Below are positions 8,619 to 16,494 of a stretch of 40,677 nt of DNA, one piece after another. The notes under the pieces are model-generated. The model made no database searches and was not told the DNA's origin. It saw only the letters and a list, made by a program, of their open reading frames with translations. The position numbers and the translations under genes were made by a program. Source of the stretch: Bacillota bacterium (lineage in GTDB: Bacteria; Bacillota; Clostridia; Christensenellales; Pumilibacteraceae); NCBI GenBank assembly GCA_009780325.1, contig WRAF01000017.1:1-40677 (forward strand). The letters are read 5' to 3'. Positions within the stretch are counted from its first letter, which is position 1. Each line of letters opens with the position of its first letter.

Positions 8619-8669
8619 GTCATCATGAGCGATAGCGTAATGATCTCTTCCGTTAAAAAACATATTGCA
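8619..8669. repeat. GTCAT...ATCTCTTC...AAACATAT repeat, family B (copy)
   Basis: It begins GTCATCATGAG, contains ATCTCTTCCGTTAAAAAACATAT, and is a variant of the sequences at 8721-8775 and 14608-14657. Confidence 0.6.
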
Positions 8670-8679
8670 ATACTAAAGA

Positions 8680-8714
8680 ATAAGGAATAGATCCTTAAAG
8701 GATCTATTCCTTAT
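8680..8714. repeat. 35-bp near-perfect palindrome (17-bp arms, 1-nt centre)
   Basis: The left arm 8680-8696 begins ATAAGGAATAGATCC and is exactly complementary to the right arm 8698-8714, with a single A at the centre. It is followed by an AATTTT stretch. It could extrude as a cruciform or act as a terminator on either strand. Confidence 0.8.
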
Positions 8715-8720
8715 AATTTT

Positions 8721-8775
8721 GTCATTTTGTAAAAATCTCTTCATTTAATAAACATATGTCGCATATGTATACGAC
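8721..8775. repeat. GTCAT...ATCTCTTC...CATATG repeat, family B (copy)
   Basis: The order GTCATTTTG, AATCTCTTC, AAACATATG is shared with 14608-14657. The copy ends in CATATGTCGCATATG, a small palindrome. Confidence 0.65.
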
Positions 8776-8897
8776 TCTTGCATTGTCAAGATTTTTTGCT
8801 TTAAAAACAATTTTAAACCAGCGTGCTATATAAAGAGTAATGAATTCATCTGCGGCACAGACTGCGAGGTATCTACAATAGACCTGTCATTAGTCCT

Positions 8898-8978
8898 GTC
8901 ATTCCGAACGAAGCGAAGAATCTGAAAAAAATAAGATGTCTTTAAGTTGTTGAGATTCCTCACTTCGTTCGGAATGAC
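8898..8978. repeat. 81-bp inverted repeat of the CHSEQSEE/REP-like class
   Basis: The left arm starts GTCATTCCGAACGAAG and the right arm ends with its exact reverse complement. Similarity extends over about 26 nt per arm with two mismatches, around a central stretch of about 30 nt. The termini face outward with GTCATTC at the ends. Related half-elements occur at 18071-18167, inside pgsA. Confidence 0.85.
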
Positions 8979-9050
8979 AATTTACACAAGCAAGCTGCAA
9001 ATAATTAGACCCGAAGAGATTAAACCGTTAGAGTTTGCGCCCTATCGCCC

Positions 9051-9153
9051 CATCATCGCCAAAGGCAATGATGTTCTGCAGCAAAAGCTGCTTAGGGTTA
9101 AACCGTTTTCGCTGGAAAGCAAATTTACACTTGTTAAAGCAAGTAAATTTGCT
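9051..9153. repeat. Three consecutive hairpins of unknown role
   Basis: Hairpin 1 (9051-9073) pairs CATCATcGCC with GGCaATGATG. Hairpin 2 (9078-9091) is GCAGC-aaaa-GCTGC. Hairpin 3 (9118-9153) pairs AGCAAATTTAC plus CTTG with CAAG plus TAAATTTGCT, with a small bulge. The motif TTAAACCGTT occurs just before hairpin 1 and again between hairpins 2 and 3. Confidence 0.6.
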
Positions 9154-9183
9154 CGGTTGATAAAGTATTTTCCCTAAAATACA

Positions 9184-9218
9184 TAAAGAGGCAGATTAAA
9201 AAACGCTGCCCCTTTATA
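9184..9218 (-). terminator. Probable terminator of rny
   Basis: A hairpin AAAGaGGCAG/CTGCCcCTTT (one mismatch) lies 12-45 nt after the rny stop. The T-rich tail on the minus strand is weak, so this is a modest call. Confidence 0.45.
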
Positions 9219-9229
9219 ATTATAATATG

Positions 9230-10828
9230 CTATTTAGCGTATTCAATGCTTCTAGTTTCTCTGATTACATTGACTTTAATTTGACCTGGATAGTCCATTT
9301 CTTCTTCAATCTTTTTAGCAATATCCTTTGCCATAAAAATTGCTTTTGCATCGTCCACAGCATCAGGCTTAACCAATATCCTGATTTCACGCCCTGCTTG
9401 GATAGCAAACGACTTGTCTACTCCGTCAAATGCATTTGCAATTGACTCAAGTTTTTCCAAACGCTTGACATAGTTTTCTAGAGTTTCTCTTCTTGCTCCT
9501 GGTCTAGCCCCGCTTATAGAGTCTGCAATCATAATCAGCACAGCCTCAACAGATTGCGCCTCAATATCCCCATGGTGCGCTGCAATACAATGAATGACAG
9601 CAGGGTTCTCTTTATATTTTTTTGCTAAATCTGCACCTATACTAATATGTGTACCTTCAACTTCATGGTCAACAGCTTTACCTATATCATGCAATAATCC
9701 TGCCCTTTTAGCCAGCGCCACATCCGCACCAATTTCAGCTGCAATAAGCCCTGCTAGATGCGATACTTCTAATGAATGTTTCAATACATTTTGTCCATAG
9801 CTTGTTCTGTATTTTAATCTGCCTAATAGCCTAACAATGTCTGAGTGCAAATTAAAAACTCCTGCTTCATAAATTGCTGCCTCGCCTGTTTCTTTAATGT
9901 GCGCATCTAAATCACGTCTGGTTTTTTCTACGATTTCTTCAATTCTACCTGGATGAATACGACCATCTGATAATAGTTTTTCTAAAGATAATCTAGCAAC
10001 CTCTCGTCTAACTGGATCAAAGCCCGATATAACAACAGCCTCTGGAGTATCATCAATGATTAAATCAACACCTGTTGCGCTTTCTAATGCCCTTATATTG
10101 CGCCCCTCACGGCCGATAATTCTGCCCTTCATTTCATCTGAAGGCAGAGCAACAACCGATGTAGTAATATCTGACGAATGGTCAACTGCACATTTTTGAA
10201 TAGCAAGTGATATGATGTCTTTTGCTTTTCTGTCAGCATCCTCTTTAGCTGCTGCCTCAATTTCTCTAACAATTTTAACCGCATCTTTTTTTGCTTGCTC
10301 TTCTATTTCTTGAATCAATTTTGCCTTTGCTTCTTCTTTGGTCATCTGTGCAACTTTTTCAATTCTTAAAATGATTCCTTCTAACTCTCGTTCACCTTTT
10401 TGTTTTAATTCTTCAATCTCTTTTTCTTTGGTTTTTAAATCTTCTCTAGATTTGTCTATCGCTTCAATTTTTTTATCTAGAGTTTCCTCTTTTTTATCAA
10501 GCACCTCTTCTCTTTGAGTGATACGCTGTTCACTTCGGCGCACCTCAACTTGCCTATCTTTCATCTCTTTTTCAAATTCTGTCCTATCTTTTAAAATTTC
10601 TTCTTTAGCTTCTAATGCAGCCTCTTTTCTTAAACGCTTAGCATCTGCAATAGCCTCTTGCAAAATTTTGTTTGCATCTGTTTTGATGCTTTCATCTTTT
10701 TTGTTTTTGATTATTCTAAATACTATTATACCCACAAATGCGCCCAACGCTAACGCAACAATAGGCAAAACAATAGCTAGAATAAGTGTCACATTTGCCA
10801 ACAAAATGTGACTTAGATTGTTTAACAT
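9230..10828 (-). CDS. rny: Ribonuclease Y
   Basis: Membrane-anchored endoribonuclease that initiates mRNA decay in Firmicutes. The 532-residue product has the expected order: an N-terminal transmembrane helix (about residues 12-38), then a long charged coiled coil (about 45-220). A KH domain follows, with [15 protein letters not shown], and then an HD domain with LLHDIGKA and upstream [10 protein letters not shown]. The C-terminus is intact. I place the start at ATG 10828 ([10 protein letters not shown]) because AAAAGGAG lies 6 nt before it. A frame extension to 10888 adds 20 residues with no ribosome-binding site. A possible promoter lies at 10954-10983. A hairpin follows the stop. It stands alone between repeat-rich DNA and the carboxypeptidase gene. 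Confidence 0.96.
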   Translation of the reverse strand: MLNNLSHILLANVTLILAIVLPIVALALGAFVGIIVFRIIKNKKDESIKTDANKILQEAIADAKRLRKEAALEAKEEILKDRTEFEKEMKDRQVEVRRSEQRITQREEVLDKKEETLDKKIEAIDKSREDLKTKEKEIEELKQKGERELEGIILRIEKVAQMTKEEAKAKLIQEIEEQAKKDAVKIVREIEAAAKEDADRKAKDIISLAIQKCAVDHSSDITTSVVALPSDEMKGRIIGREGRNIRALESATGVDLIIDDTPEAVVISGFDPVRREVARLSLEKLLSDGRIHPGRIEEIVEKTRRDLDAHIKETGEAAIYEAGVFNLHSDIVRLLGRLKYRTSYGQNVLKHSLEVSHLAGLIAAEIGADVALAKRAGLLHDIGKAVDHEVEGTHISIGADLAKKYKENPAVIHCIAAHHGDIEAQSVEAVLIMIADSISGARPGARRETLENYVKRLEKLESIANAFDGVDKSFAIQAGREIRILVKPDAVDDAKAIFMAKDIAKKIEEEMDYPGQIKVNVIRETRSIEYAK

Positions 10829-10953
10829 TCTTACTCCTTTTGCATATTTAAAATGCTTGCAAGCCAATTTAAATAAACTGACTAGCAATATAAAATAAAA
10901 TTAGATATCTCTACTTAACATAATTTATATATTAAACAGTAATGTCCAAATAT

Positions 10954-10983
10954 AGAATAAACTAATTTAGTTTTAAAGTCAAA
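10954..10983 (-). promoter_or_regulatory. Candidate rny promoter
   Basis: Minus-strand -35 TTGACT (10978-10983) and -10 TATTCT (10954-10959) with 18-bp spacing. The -10 matches consensus at four of six positions. The resulting leader would be about 120 nt. Confidence 0.4.
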
Positions 10984-11010
10984 TGAAAAAGGACAAATTT
11001 TTAATTAATT

Positions 11011-11832
11011 TTAATAGACCCCATAAAAATAAAGCAAAGCATTAATTAAAAACACATGCTGTGCAATTCGCCGCTCAACTGGATTATGCAGCAACCCTTC
11101 ATTATTTGGTCTTGATGTTTCAATCAAAAATACTGGCACATTAAAATGTAAAAATAATTCATTCCTAACACTGCCGATAGGTCCATATCCTATCAATACT
11201 CTAAATGGTCTTTGCAAATCATCATATATGCTTGTATTTATATAACCGACAGCAAAATGAGCAGCTTCTTTGGTAATAGGACAAGGATTGTGTCCGATGC
11301 TGTTTGCTAACGTACTGCTAATTGCCTCATGCAAATCAATTATTAAACAAGGATTAAATTGCTCTATAAGATAAGTAATAACAGCAGCTATTTGGTGCGC
11401 TATATTGCCATAGGAGTCACCTAGAAAATGACGGTTTAAATCAAGTCCGTCAATAGTCCTAACATTGCGATAAATAGCCAACGGATTAGCTTTTGGAATA
11501 ATCAAAAACCTGCCGCTAGAAAAATTAAAATTTTCTACTAGATATGCAGCAGCTTGCCAACCAGCTGGTTCGTTTCCGTGTATACCGCCAATGATTACTA
11601 CATTCTTCCCCTCACGGTTTGTATCAAAAATATGATATGTTATCATATGCTCATAGGTCATATCATAACGCTTTATTGTGCCCTCACGGTGTACAATAGG
11701 TTGTTGATTTGGCGGCTCTTCTGGCGGATAAAATGGCAAGCTACAAGCAATAAGCACCATTTGCAATATTATAATAAACACTATTAATAGTATTGTTGAT
11801 TTGAAAACTGAGTATAATAAATTTCTTTTCAT
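11011..11832 (-). CDS. Secreted zinc carboxypeptidase-like lipoprotein (M14 / AstE-AspA superfamily)
   Basis: The 273-residue product has a hydrophobic leader ending in the lipobox-like LIAC (C30), so it is probably a lipoprotein outside the membrane. The metal and catalytic positions of the M14/succinylglutamate desuccinylase fold are present: H85 and E88 in GGIHGNEPAG, DLNR at 131-134, H168 in IIDLHEA, and general base E238 in FLIETSRP. Such enzymes remove C-terminal residues or acyl groups. The substrate cannot be read from sequence; a cell-wall peptide is a reasonable guess for an exported one. Its start lies only 22 nt downstream of the helicase stop, with AAGGA upstream, so the two are probably co-transcribed, an unusual pairing. 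Confidence 0.75.
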   Translation of the reverse strand: MKRNLLYSVFKSTILLIVFIIILQMVLIACSLPFYPPEEPPNQQPIVHREGTIKRYDMTYEHMITYHIFDTNREGKNVVIIGGIHGNEPAGWQAAAYLVENFNFSSGRFLIIPKANPLAIYRNVRTIDGLDLNRHFLGDSYGNIAHQIAAVITYLIEQFNPCLIIDLHEAISSTLANSIGHNPCPITKEAAHFAVGYINTSIYDDLQRPFRVLIGYGPIGSVRNELFLHFNVPVFLIETSRPNNEGLLHNPVERRIAQHVFLINALLYFYGVY

Positions 11833-11854
11833 AATTATGTCTGTCCTTATGGTC

Positions 11855-14377
11855 TTATTTTACCCTTAATTTCATTCTTGCATGCAGCTCTACAAAATGC
11901 TTGTTTACATAAGCACGGCGCTTAACATTAGCTAGTATTTTTTTGCCTTCAGCACTTCTAGTAAAATATAATCCAAAGGTTGTTAAGCGTTTTGTCATTC
12001 TTAATAAAAATTTTTCGGCATTCTCTTTTCTGTTTGCAAATATTTCTGGCACAGCAAAAGCATAGCGCTTATCAATTTTTTTGTTTCTTTTTGTCTTAAC
12101 AAGCAAATATTTTTGATTGTCAATAGGTGCAAAAACTTCACTCATTGCTTGATGAAAAATATTTTTTTCATATTTACTGCACTTGGTTATACTTACATGA
12201 ACTGATTTTGATACAAAGTTTTTTTCAAATAAGGCTCTTGCTTTTTTATGAATAAGATGCAAATCCTTAAATGTTTTCAAAATAGCATGTGTTATCTTTT
12301 TGATAGTAGAATAGTGGCTAGGTCTAATAAACATTGAAGGAAAAAAGCCTTTTTTGGGACTGGGAATTTCATTTTGGATTAACACATCATCTGCTGAATT
12401 TGCTAATGTTTGCTGCCAGCGTTGGTCTGTTAACAACCTCCCGTTTGCCAACTGAGTCATCTTTTCATTAGCTGAATTTATGCTTGCTTCATCATACGGA
12501 GCCTTTAATGTATTTGCTCTAATTATTCCGCTCTCAATCACATCATTAAAATAACTCAAGCCTAAAAAGCTTTTAAAACGCCTTGAAAGTGTGTCAAAAT
12601 CGGCAGAAGGAGGCGATTCATTATTTAACTTGGGTGACAAATGATCAGGCAAGATAGTAGTCAAATGCCAAATATTGCTTACCTTATCTGGTTTATTTTT
12701 ATCCATTCTAATCGCCCGCCCACGCATTTGATTGGACAGCATAAAACTACCCACACAGCTTGCTAATATAAGCGTATTGATTACGGGAGAATCCCAGCCT
12801 TCACCTAAAAGTGACTTTGTCCCCACGATTCCATTTAAAATACCTGTATTAAAAGCATTAGTAATAACTGCAATTTTTTGTGCATTGTTAGAGCCTTCAA
12901 ATTTTAGTTCACTATACTCAATACCTTTAATTGGCACAGCTTTCATCTTAGCCCCACTTTCTTTGGCTATTTTTGCAACACCATCTAAACATGAATTAGG
13001 CACTATAACAATGCGCCCAGACACAGCAGCAATTTTTAAAGATATGCATTTTCTTCTTAGCAATTCAAATATAGGAATCACACCTAATTCATTAATCTCT
13101 TTATCAGAGCCTAAAACAGATGAATTAAGCCTAATATAATCTGTCAATACCAAAAGTCTTATGTTCTCACCTAAATTCACCCACTCTCTATCCACAATCC
13201 TATCTATACTCCCTAATTTGCTAGTGCTAGTAATAAGCAATTTTTCATGCTCTTCACAACTTAATAATTTAACCCTTTTCTTTTCAACAAGACCATATCT
13301 AGATAAATAATTTTTTACAAAATCTCTATCCTTATCACAAAACAGCTGGTCATTGTCCATCATTCCTTGAAGTAAGTTTTGAGCTACACTTAAATCCCAT
13401 GTCCCGCCTTTTTCACATTTTTCCAACACCTTAACAAACTGCTTTTTAGGTTTATATCCAGATGCTTCCAAAAATAAAATCATAGCATTAAATAAACTTG
13501 GTTCTGAGGCAAGTTCATCCTCAAATTCAAGCGGATCATTATAAAAACGACTATTTTGAATTATTCGTAAAAACTCACCTTCCGCAAATATTTTTGCAAC
13601 TGTATCAGATACTTTTTGGTTGTACTTTGAAATTAAATCCACTTCATTTTGACTGGGAAAATTATAACAAATAAAATCCTGGTGCGGACAAAGCGCTTTT
13701 GTACGCACTAACTCCGGCACAAAAATTTCTTCATCAATTGGTCCGCACATTGCAATGTATTTATCCCACTCTGCTTTTGATGAATCATACGGAGGTGTAG
13801 CAGTCAAAGCAATTATGGTGACACTATGCTCAACTTGCTTAACAAATTCATATAAAGCCCTTTGCCATTCTGCACGCAAGTGGTGTGCCTCATCAAGACA
13901 AATCGTGCTTATATTATGATCTTTCATTAATTTGATTAAGTCAATGGTACAATAATTTTCTTTAGGAAAATCACTATCATCGCCGTCTTCTTCTTCAAGA
14001 GTAGTCGCTTTAGCAAGTTTTTCTGTTTTGCGATAAGCTGTGTATAAACCTTGGTACGTAATAGAAGTAAGTAATTTTGGAGATGACAGCACACAAGAAA
14101 AGTAATCTTCTATATCTATATTAGAAGGCAAAAACATATCAGAAAACCTATCCTTCCACTGCTCTCTTATAGCAATAGTAGGTGATAAAATCAATGCTGG
14201 TTTATCAAGCATCCTAATTAATTCTAATCCTAAAATTGTTTTACCACTGCCAGGAGCTGCAACAATATGTATCTTATTGTTATGAAGATGTTTGCAGCTA
14301 TTGTCTATTACTCTCTTCTGATAGACTCTAAAATTCCCTTTAAACTTGACTTTTGAAAAATCTTTTATCATTTTCAT
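11855..14377 (-). CDS. Superfamily II DEAH-type helicase of unknown role
   Basis: The 840-residue protein carries a clear SF2 helicase core: Walker A APGSGKT at residues 41-47, DEAHH near 161, TATPP near 192, LLGEGWDSP (motif V type) and QMRGRAIRM (motif VI) near 550. The last 220 or so residues are basic, rich in Lys/Phe, and match nothing I recognise. The layout resembles stand-alone helicases related to type III restriction Res subunits, which are often found with defence or plasmid genes. No methylase or nuclease partner is nearby. The ATG at 14377 has no Shine-Dalgarno, and a promoter places the transcript start at the initiation codon, suggesting a leaderless mRNA. A lipoprotein carboxypeptidase follows by 22 nt. 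Confidence 0.85.
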   Translation of the reverse strand: MKMIKDFSKVKFKGNFRVYQKRVIDNSCKHLHNNKIHIVAAPGSGKTILGLELIRMLDKPALILSPTIAIREQWKDRFSDMFLPSNIDIEDYFSCVLSSPKLLTSITYQGLYTAYRKTEKLAKATTLEEEDGDDSDFPKENYCTIDLIKLMKDHNISTICLDEAHHLRAEWQRALYEFVKQVEHSVTIIALTATPPYDSSKAEWDKYIAMCGPIDEEIFVPELVRTKALCPHQDFICYNFPSQNEVDLISKYNQKVSDTVAKIFAEGEFLRIIQNSRFYNDPLEFEDELASEPSLFNAMILFLEASGYKPKKQFVKVLEKCEKGGTWDLSVAQNLLQGMMDNDQLFCDKDRDFVKNYLSRYGLVEKKRVKLLSCEEHEKLLITSTSKLGSIDRIVDREWVNLGENIRLLVLTDYIRLNSSVLGSDKEINELGVIPIFELLRRKCISLKIAAVSGRIVIVPNSCLDGVAKIAKESGAKMKAVPIKGIEYSELKFEGSNNAQKIAVITNAFNTGILNGIVGTKSLLGEGWDSPVINTLILASCVGSFMLSNQMRGRAIRMDKNKPDKVSNIWHLTTILPDHLSPKLNNESPPSADFDTLSRRFKSFLGLSYFNDVIESGIIRANTLKAPYDEASINSANEKMTQLANGRLLTDQRWQQTLANSADDVLIQNEIPSPKKGFFPSMFIRPSHYSTIKKITHAILKTFKDLHLIHKKARALFEKNFVSKSVHVSITKCSKYEKNIFHQAMSEVFAPIDNQKYLLVKTKRNKKIDKRYAFAVPEIFANRKENAEKFLLRMTKRLTTFGLYFTRSAEGKKILANVKRRAYVNKHFVELHARMKLRVK

Positions 14378-14383
14378 GTGTGC

Positions 14384-14413
14384 ATACTAACATAAGATAG
14401 ACAAACTTGTCAA
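14384..14413 (-). promoter_or_regulatory. Promoter of the helicase gene, implying a leaderless mRNA
   Basis: A perfect -35 TTGACA (14408-14413) and -10 TAGTAT (14384-14389, four of six) have 18-bp spacing on the minus strand. The start codon at 14377 lies 7 nt past the -10, which is about where transcription would begin. Confidence 0.55.
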
Positions 14414-14819
14414 GAGTTTTATCTTGTTGTTTAAATAAGAGAATTCAAAACGCCATACTCACAATATTTTTACTTATCCATAGGAACCATAGTTGCCTGT
14501 CACACTTGCTAATATAGATAATTCAACTGAGATTTCTGATAATTCCATATTGCGATATATAAGGGTGAATAGTATAGAAGCTACAATAGTATAGCTATTA
14601 AATTAATGTCATTCTGCAAGAATCTCTTCTTGTAAAAAACATATGTTTCACATTATGATAGCAACCAAATAGTTATTTATAGATATGATTTAGCATTCCT
14701 AAAATGCTTCACCTGCAAAAAGTGACCTAGGCACAAATATTTTTTATACCAAACAAAGAGATGTATCAACATTTTATGTACTGCTTTAAGACTAAATATA
14801 CACATAAGACAATGACATA
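14414..14819. other. Gene-free spacer with one dispersed repeat
   Basis: No supportable reading frame on either strand. It contains a family B repeat (14608-14657) and is otherwise AT-rich and featureless. It ends at the stomatin terminator. Confidence 0.6.
14608..14657. repeat. GTCAT...ATCTCTTC...CATATG repeat, family B (copy)
   Basis: GTCATTCTGCAAG, AATCTCTTCTTG and AAACATATG occur in the same order and spacing as at 8721-8775. The first 20 bases also resemble 18933-18951. Confidence 0.65.
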
Positions 14820-14853
14820 AGAAAAGCGATACAATTCAAGTATCGCTTTTCTT
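14820..14853. terminator. Intrinsic terminator downstream of the stomatin gene
   Basis: A 13-bp perfect stem GAAAAGCGATAC.../GTATCGCTTTTC with a 7-nt loop. It lies about 16 nt after the stomatin stop on the minus strand, with T-rich flanks on both strands. Confidence 0.8.
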
Positions 14854-14869
14854 TAATTATTAGATTCTC

Positions 14870-15802
14870 TTATTTTCTTACTGCAGCTCCACCAGTTGTC
14901 CTTGTTCCTGGCGCTACAACTTCTGTTAAGCTTGTTAACAGCCCTGCCACATCTGCAATGTTTGACGGAACAACAATTTTAGTTGCCTGTCCATTAGCCA
15001 GCACTTTTAGTGCCTCAAAGCCTTGCAAAGTCACATAAGCTGGGTCTGGTCTTGCTGCAATAATCCTAGCAATTGCCTCTGCTTGACCTTCAGCCTCAGT
15101 GATTAAAGCAACTTTTCTTGCTTCTGCTCTTAAAACAGCCGCTTGCTTTTCACCTTCTGCAACTAATATTGCAGACTGACGCACACCTTCAGCATTTAGG
15201 ATAGCTTCACGCTTGCCACGTTCTGCTCTCATTTGTTTTTCCATACTGTCTTGAATATCTCTTGGCAAGATAATATTTTTAATCTCTACCCTTGTTACTT
15301 TAATCCCCCATGCATCCGTCGCCTTGTCAATAATAATCTGTAATTTAGAATTAACATAATCACGGCTAGTCAATGTCTCATCAAGTTCAAATTCACCTAT
15401 AATATTACGCAAAGTAGATGCAGAAATATTTTCTAAAGCTAAAAGAGGATTTTCAGCACCGTATGCAAATAACTTAGGGTCACAAACTTGCCAATAAACA
15501 ATGGTATCAATTTGCATTGTAACATTATCTTTGGTGATAACTGGCTTAGGCGGGAAATCTGCGACACGCTCTTTCATAGAGATTGTATGTCTTGCTCTTC
15601 TTAAAATTGGCGTGACATATCTTAATCCAGGCGATAAAGTTTTATCATATGAACCGAATTTTTCAACAATAACAACGGTACCTTGTCTGACTACTCTAAT
15701 GCCCCTGATGACAATGATAAAAAGTATCAATCCTAAGATCCCTCCGATTACGATGCCTACAATAGCACCAGGTGATATGCCTAATAAATTATTAACATTC
15801 AT
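14870..15802 (-). CDS. SPFH/stomatin-prohibitin family membrane protein (QmcA/HflK-like)
   Basis: The 310-residue protein has one N-terminal transmembrane helix (about residues 12-35). An SPFH domain follows: VVIVEKFGSYDKTLSPGLRY, the MKERVADFPPKPVITKDNV strand, and later WGIKVTRVEIKNIILPRDIQ. Then comes an alanine/glutamate-rich helix (AERGKREAILNAEGVRQSA) typical of QmcA/stomatin. These proteins form oligomeric membrane scaffolds, or flotillin-like cages, around proteases. The start at 15802 has AAAGGAG 8 nt upstream. The NfeD-like gene lies 61 nt upstream, the canonical two-gene nfeD-stomatin operon. A strong terminator follows. Length and motifs are normal for the family. Confidence 0.92.
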   Translation of the reverse strand: MNVNNLLGISPGAIVGIVIGGILGLILFIIVIRGIRVVRQGTVVIVEKFGSYDKTLSPGLRYVTPILRRARHTISMKERVADFPPKPVITKDNVTMQIDTIVYWQVCDPKLFAYGAENPLLALENISASTLRNIIGEFELDETLTSRDYVNSKLQIIIDKATDAWGIKVTRVEIKNIILPRDIQDSMEKQMRAERGKREAILNAEGVRQSAILVAEGEKQAAVLRAEARKVALITEAEGQAEAIARIIAARPDPAYVTLQGFEALKVLANGQATKIVVPSNIADVAGLLTSLTEVVAPGTRTTGGAAVRK

Positions 15803-15863
15803 TATTTTTGTCTCCTTTGTTACCGTTTTAAAAAAAGGTAACCCAAAATTTAAAAACTATTGT

Positions 15864-16331
15864 TTACTCTTCAATTATAATTGGTTCTTCTGTAATAACT
15901 TCTTCAACAGTAAACCTAGACCCCTCTACACTAATTATTTTAACCAATTTTTCAGATTCTATCGGAATTTTAGATGTAACCACCCACAATACATCATCAA
16001 ACTTAACTGTACCATCTTCATCAGCCGTAATTGCCGATATAAGCCTAGTTGTTTGACCTATCCGCTTGTCTACATTCAAATGGGTAGGCGTAATCTGTAT
16101 CCATTTTTTGACTACAGGGCGAGTAAGCACTAATAAAACACCTGATGCAACAACAGATGCGCCAAGCTGTAAATGCCACCAGTCTGATAATACCGGAATA
16201 AAAGATAAAATAAGTCCCACAACAAAACCTGCGGCAAACCAAATTGTGACTAATTCATGAGTGAAATATTCAACTACTAAAAAAACTGCAATTGCAACTG
16301 CCCAAACTGCGGGCATTACCCAAAATGGCAT
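15864..16331 (-). CDS. NfeD-like membrane protein (short form)
   Basis: This is the 155-residue short NfeD partner of the neighbouring stomatin. Several hydrophobic segments (about residues 1-95) are followed by a small C-terminal beta-rich domain of OB-fold type (IGQTTRLISAITADEDGTVKF..., ending in EEVITEEPIIIEE). Short NfeD proteins lack the ClpP-like protease domain, and none is present here. They are thought to work with the SPFH protein in membrane quality control. I chose ATG 16331 because GGAGG lies 8 nt before it; an in-frame TTG at 16346 would overlap that site. A near-consensus promoter sits directly upstream at 16363-16391, making nfeD the first gene of the operon. Confidence 0.88.
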   Translation of the reverse strand: MPFWVMPAVWAVAIAVFLVVEYFTHELVTIWFAAGFVVGLILSFIPVLSDWWHLQLGASVVASGVLLVLTRPVVKKWIQITPTHLNVDKRIGQTTRLISAITADEDGTVKFDDVLWVVTSKIPIESEKLVKIISVEGSRFTVEEVITEEPIIIEE

Positions 16332-16362
16332 AATAAAAACCTCCAAAACTCTTTCAATATAT

Positions 16363-16391
16363 ATTATATAGGAATATTTTGTAAATGTAAA
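16363..16391 (-). promoter_or_regulatory. Promoter of the nfeD-stomatin operon
   Basis: Minus-strand -35 TTTACA (16386-16391) and perfect -10 TATAAT (16363-16368) with 17-bp spacing, giving a leader of about 25 nt before the nfeD start. Confidence 0.75.
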
Positions 16392-16494
16392 GCATTTTTT
16401 ATGTGTTTTTTTTAAAGCTAAAATATGTGGACAAGTAATAAAATTAGCCCCACCGCCTGCCTTAATTAAATCGATAATAATTTAATAGAATCCC

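Larger units (their letters stand above)
8494..9229. other. Gene-free stretch packed with short repeats and hairpins
   Basis: I see no credible coding sequence on either strand; the one open frame (8947-9177, plus) runs through repeat DNA. The stretch holds a copy of the CTCCGCTT-type repeat (8567-8607), GTCATT-type repeats (8619-8669 and 8721-8775), and a 35-bp palindrome (8680-8714). It also holds an 81-bp inverted repeat (8898-8978) and three adjacent hairpins (9051-9153). The Shine-Dalgarno of the RCC1 gene is at 8504-8510. Confidence 0.7.

Noticed and set aside
8947-9177. Plus-strand open frame of 76 codons
   Set aside because: It starts in the inverted repeat at 8898-8978 and reads across the three hairpins; composition follows the repeats, not a protein.
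11855-14377. Type III restriction enzyme Res subunit
   Set aside because: The helicase motifs fit, but no Mod methylase gene or recognisable PD-(D/E)XK nuclease motif is visible, so only a general helicase call is supported.
14414-14819. Structural RNA (tRNA, tmRNA or riboswitch) in the intergenic spacer
   Set aside because: No cloverleaf, conserved aptamer core or GC-rich structured region could be seen; only a dispersed repeat and the downstream terminator are present.
15501-16133. Large plus-strand open frame (210 codons) opposite the stomatin and nfeD genes
   Set aside because: It is a frame shadow: the minus-strand genes show clear family motifs and ribosome-binding sites and this one shows none.
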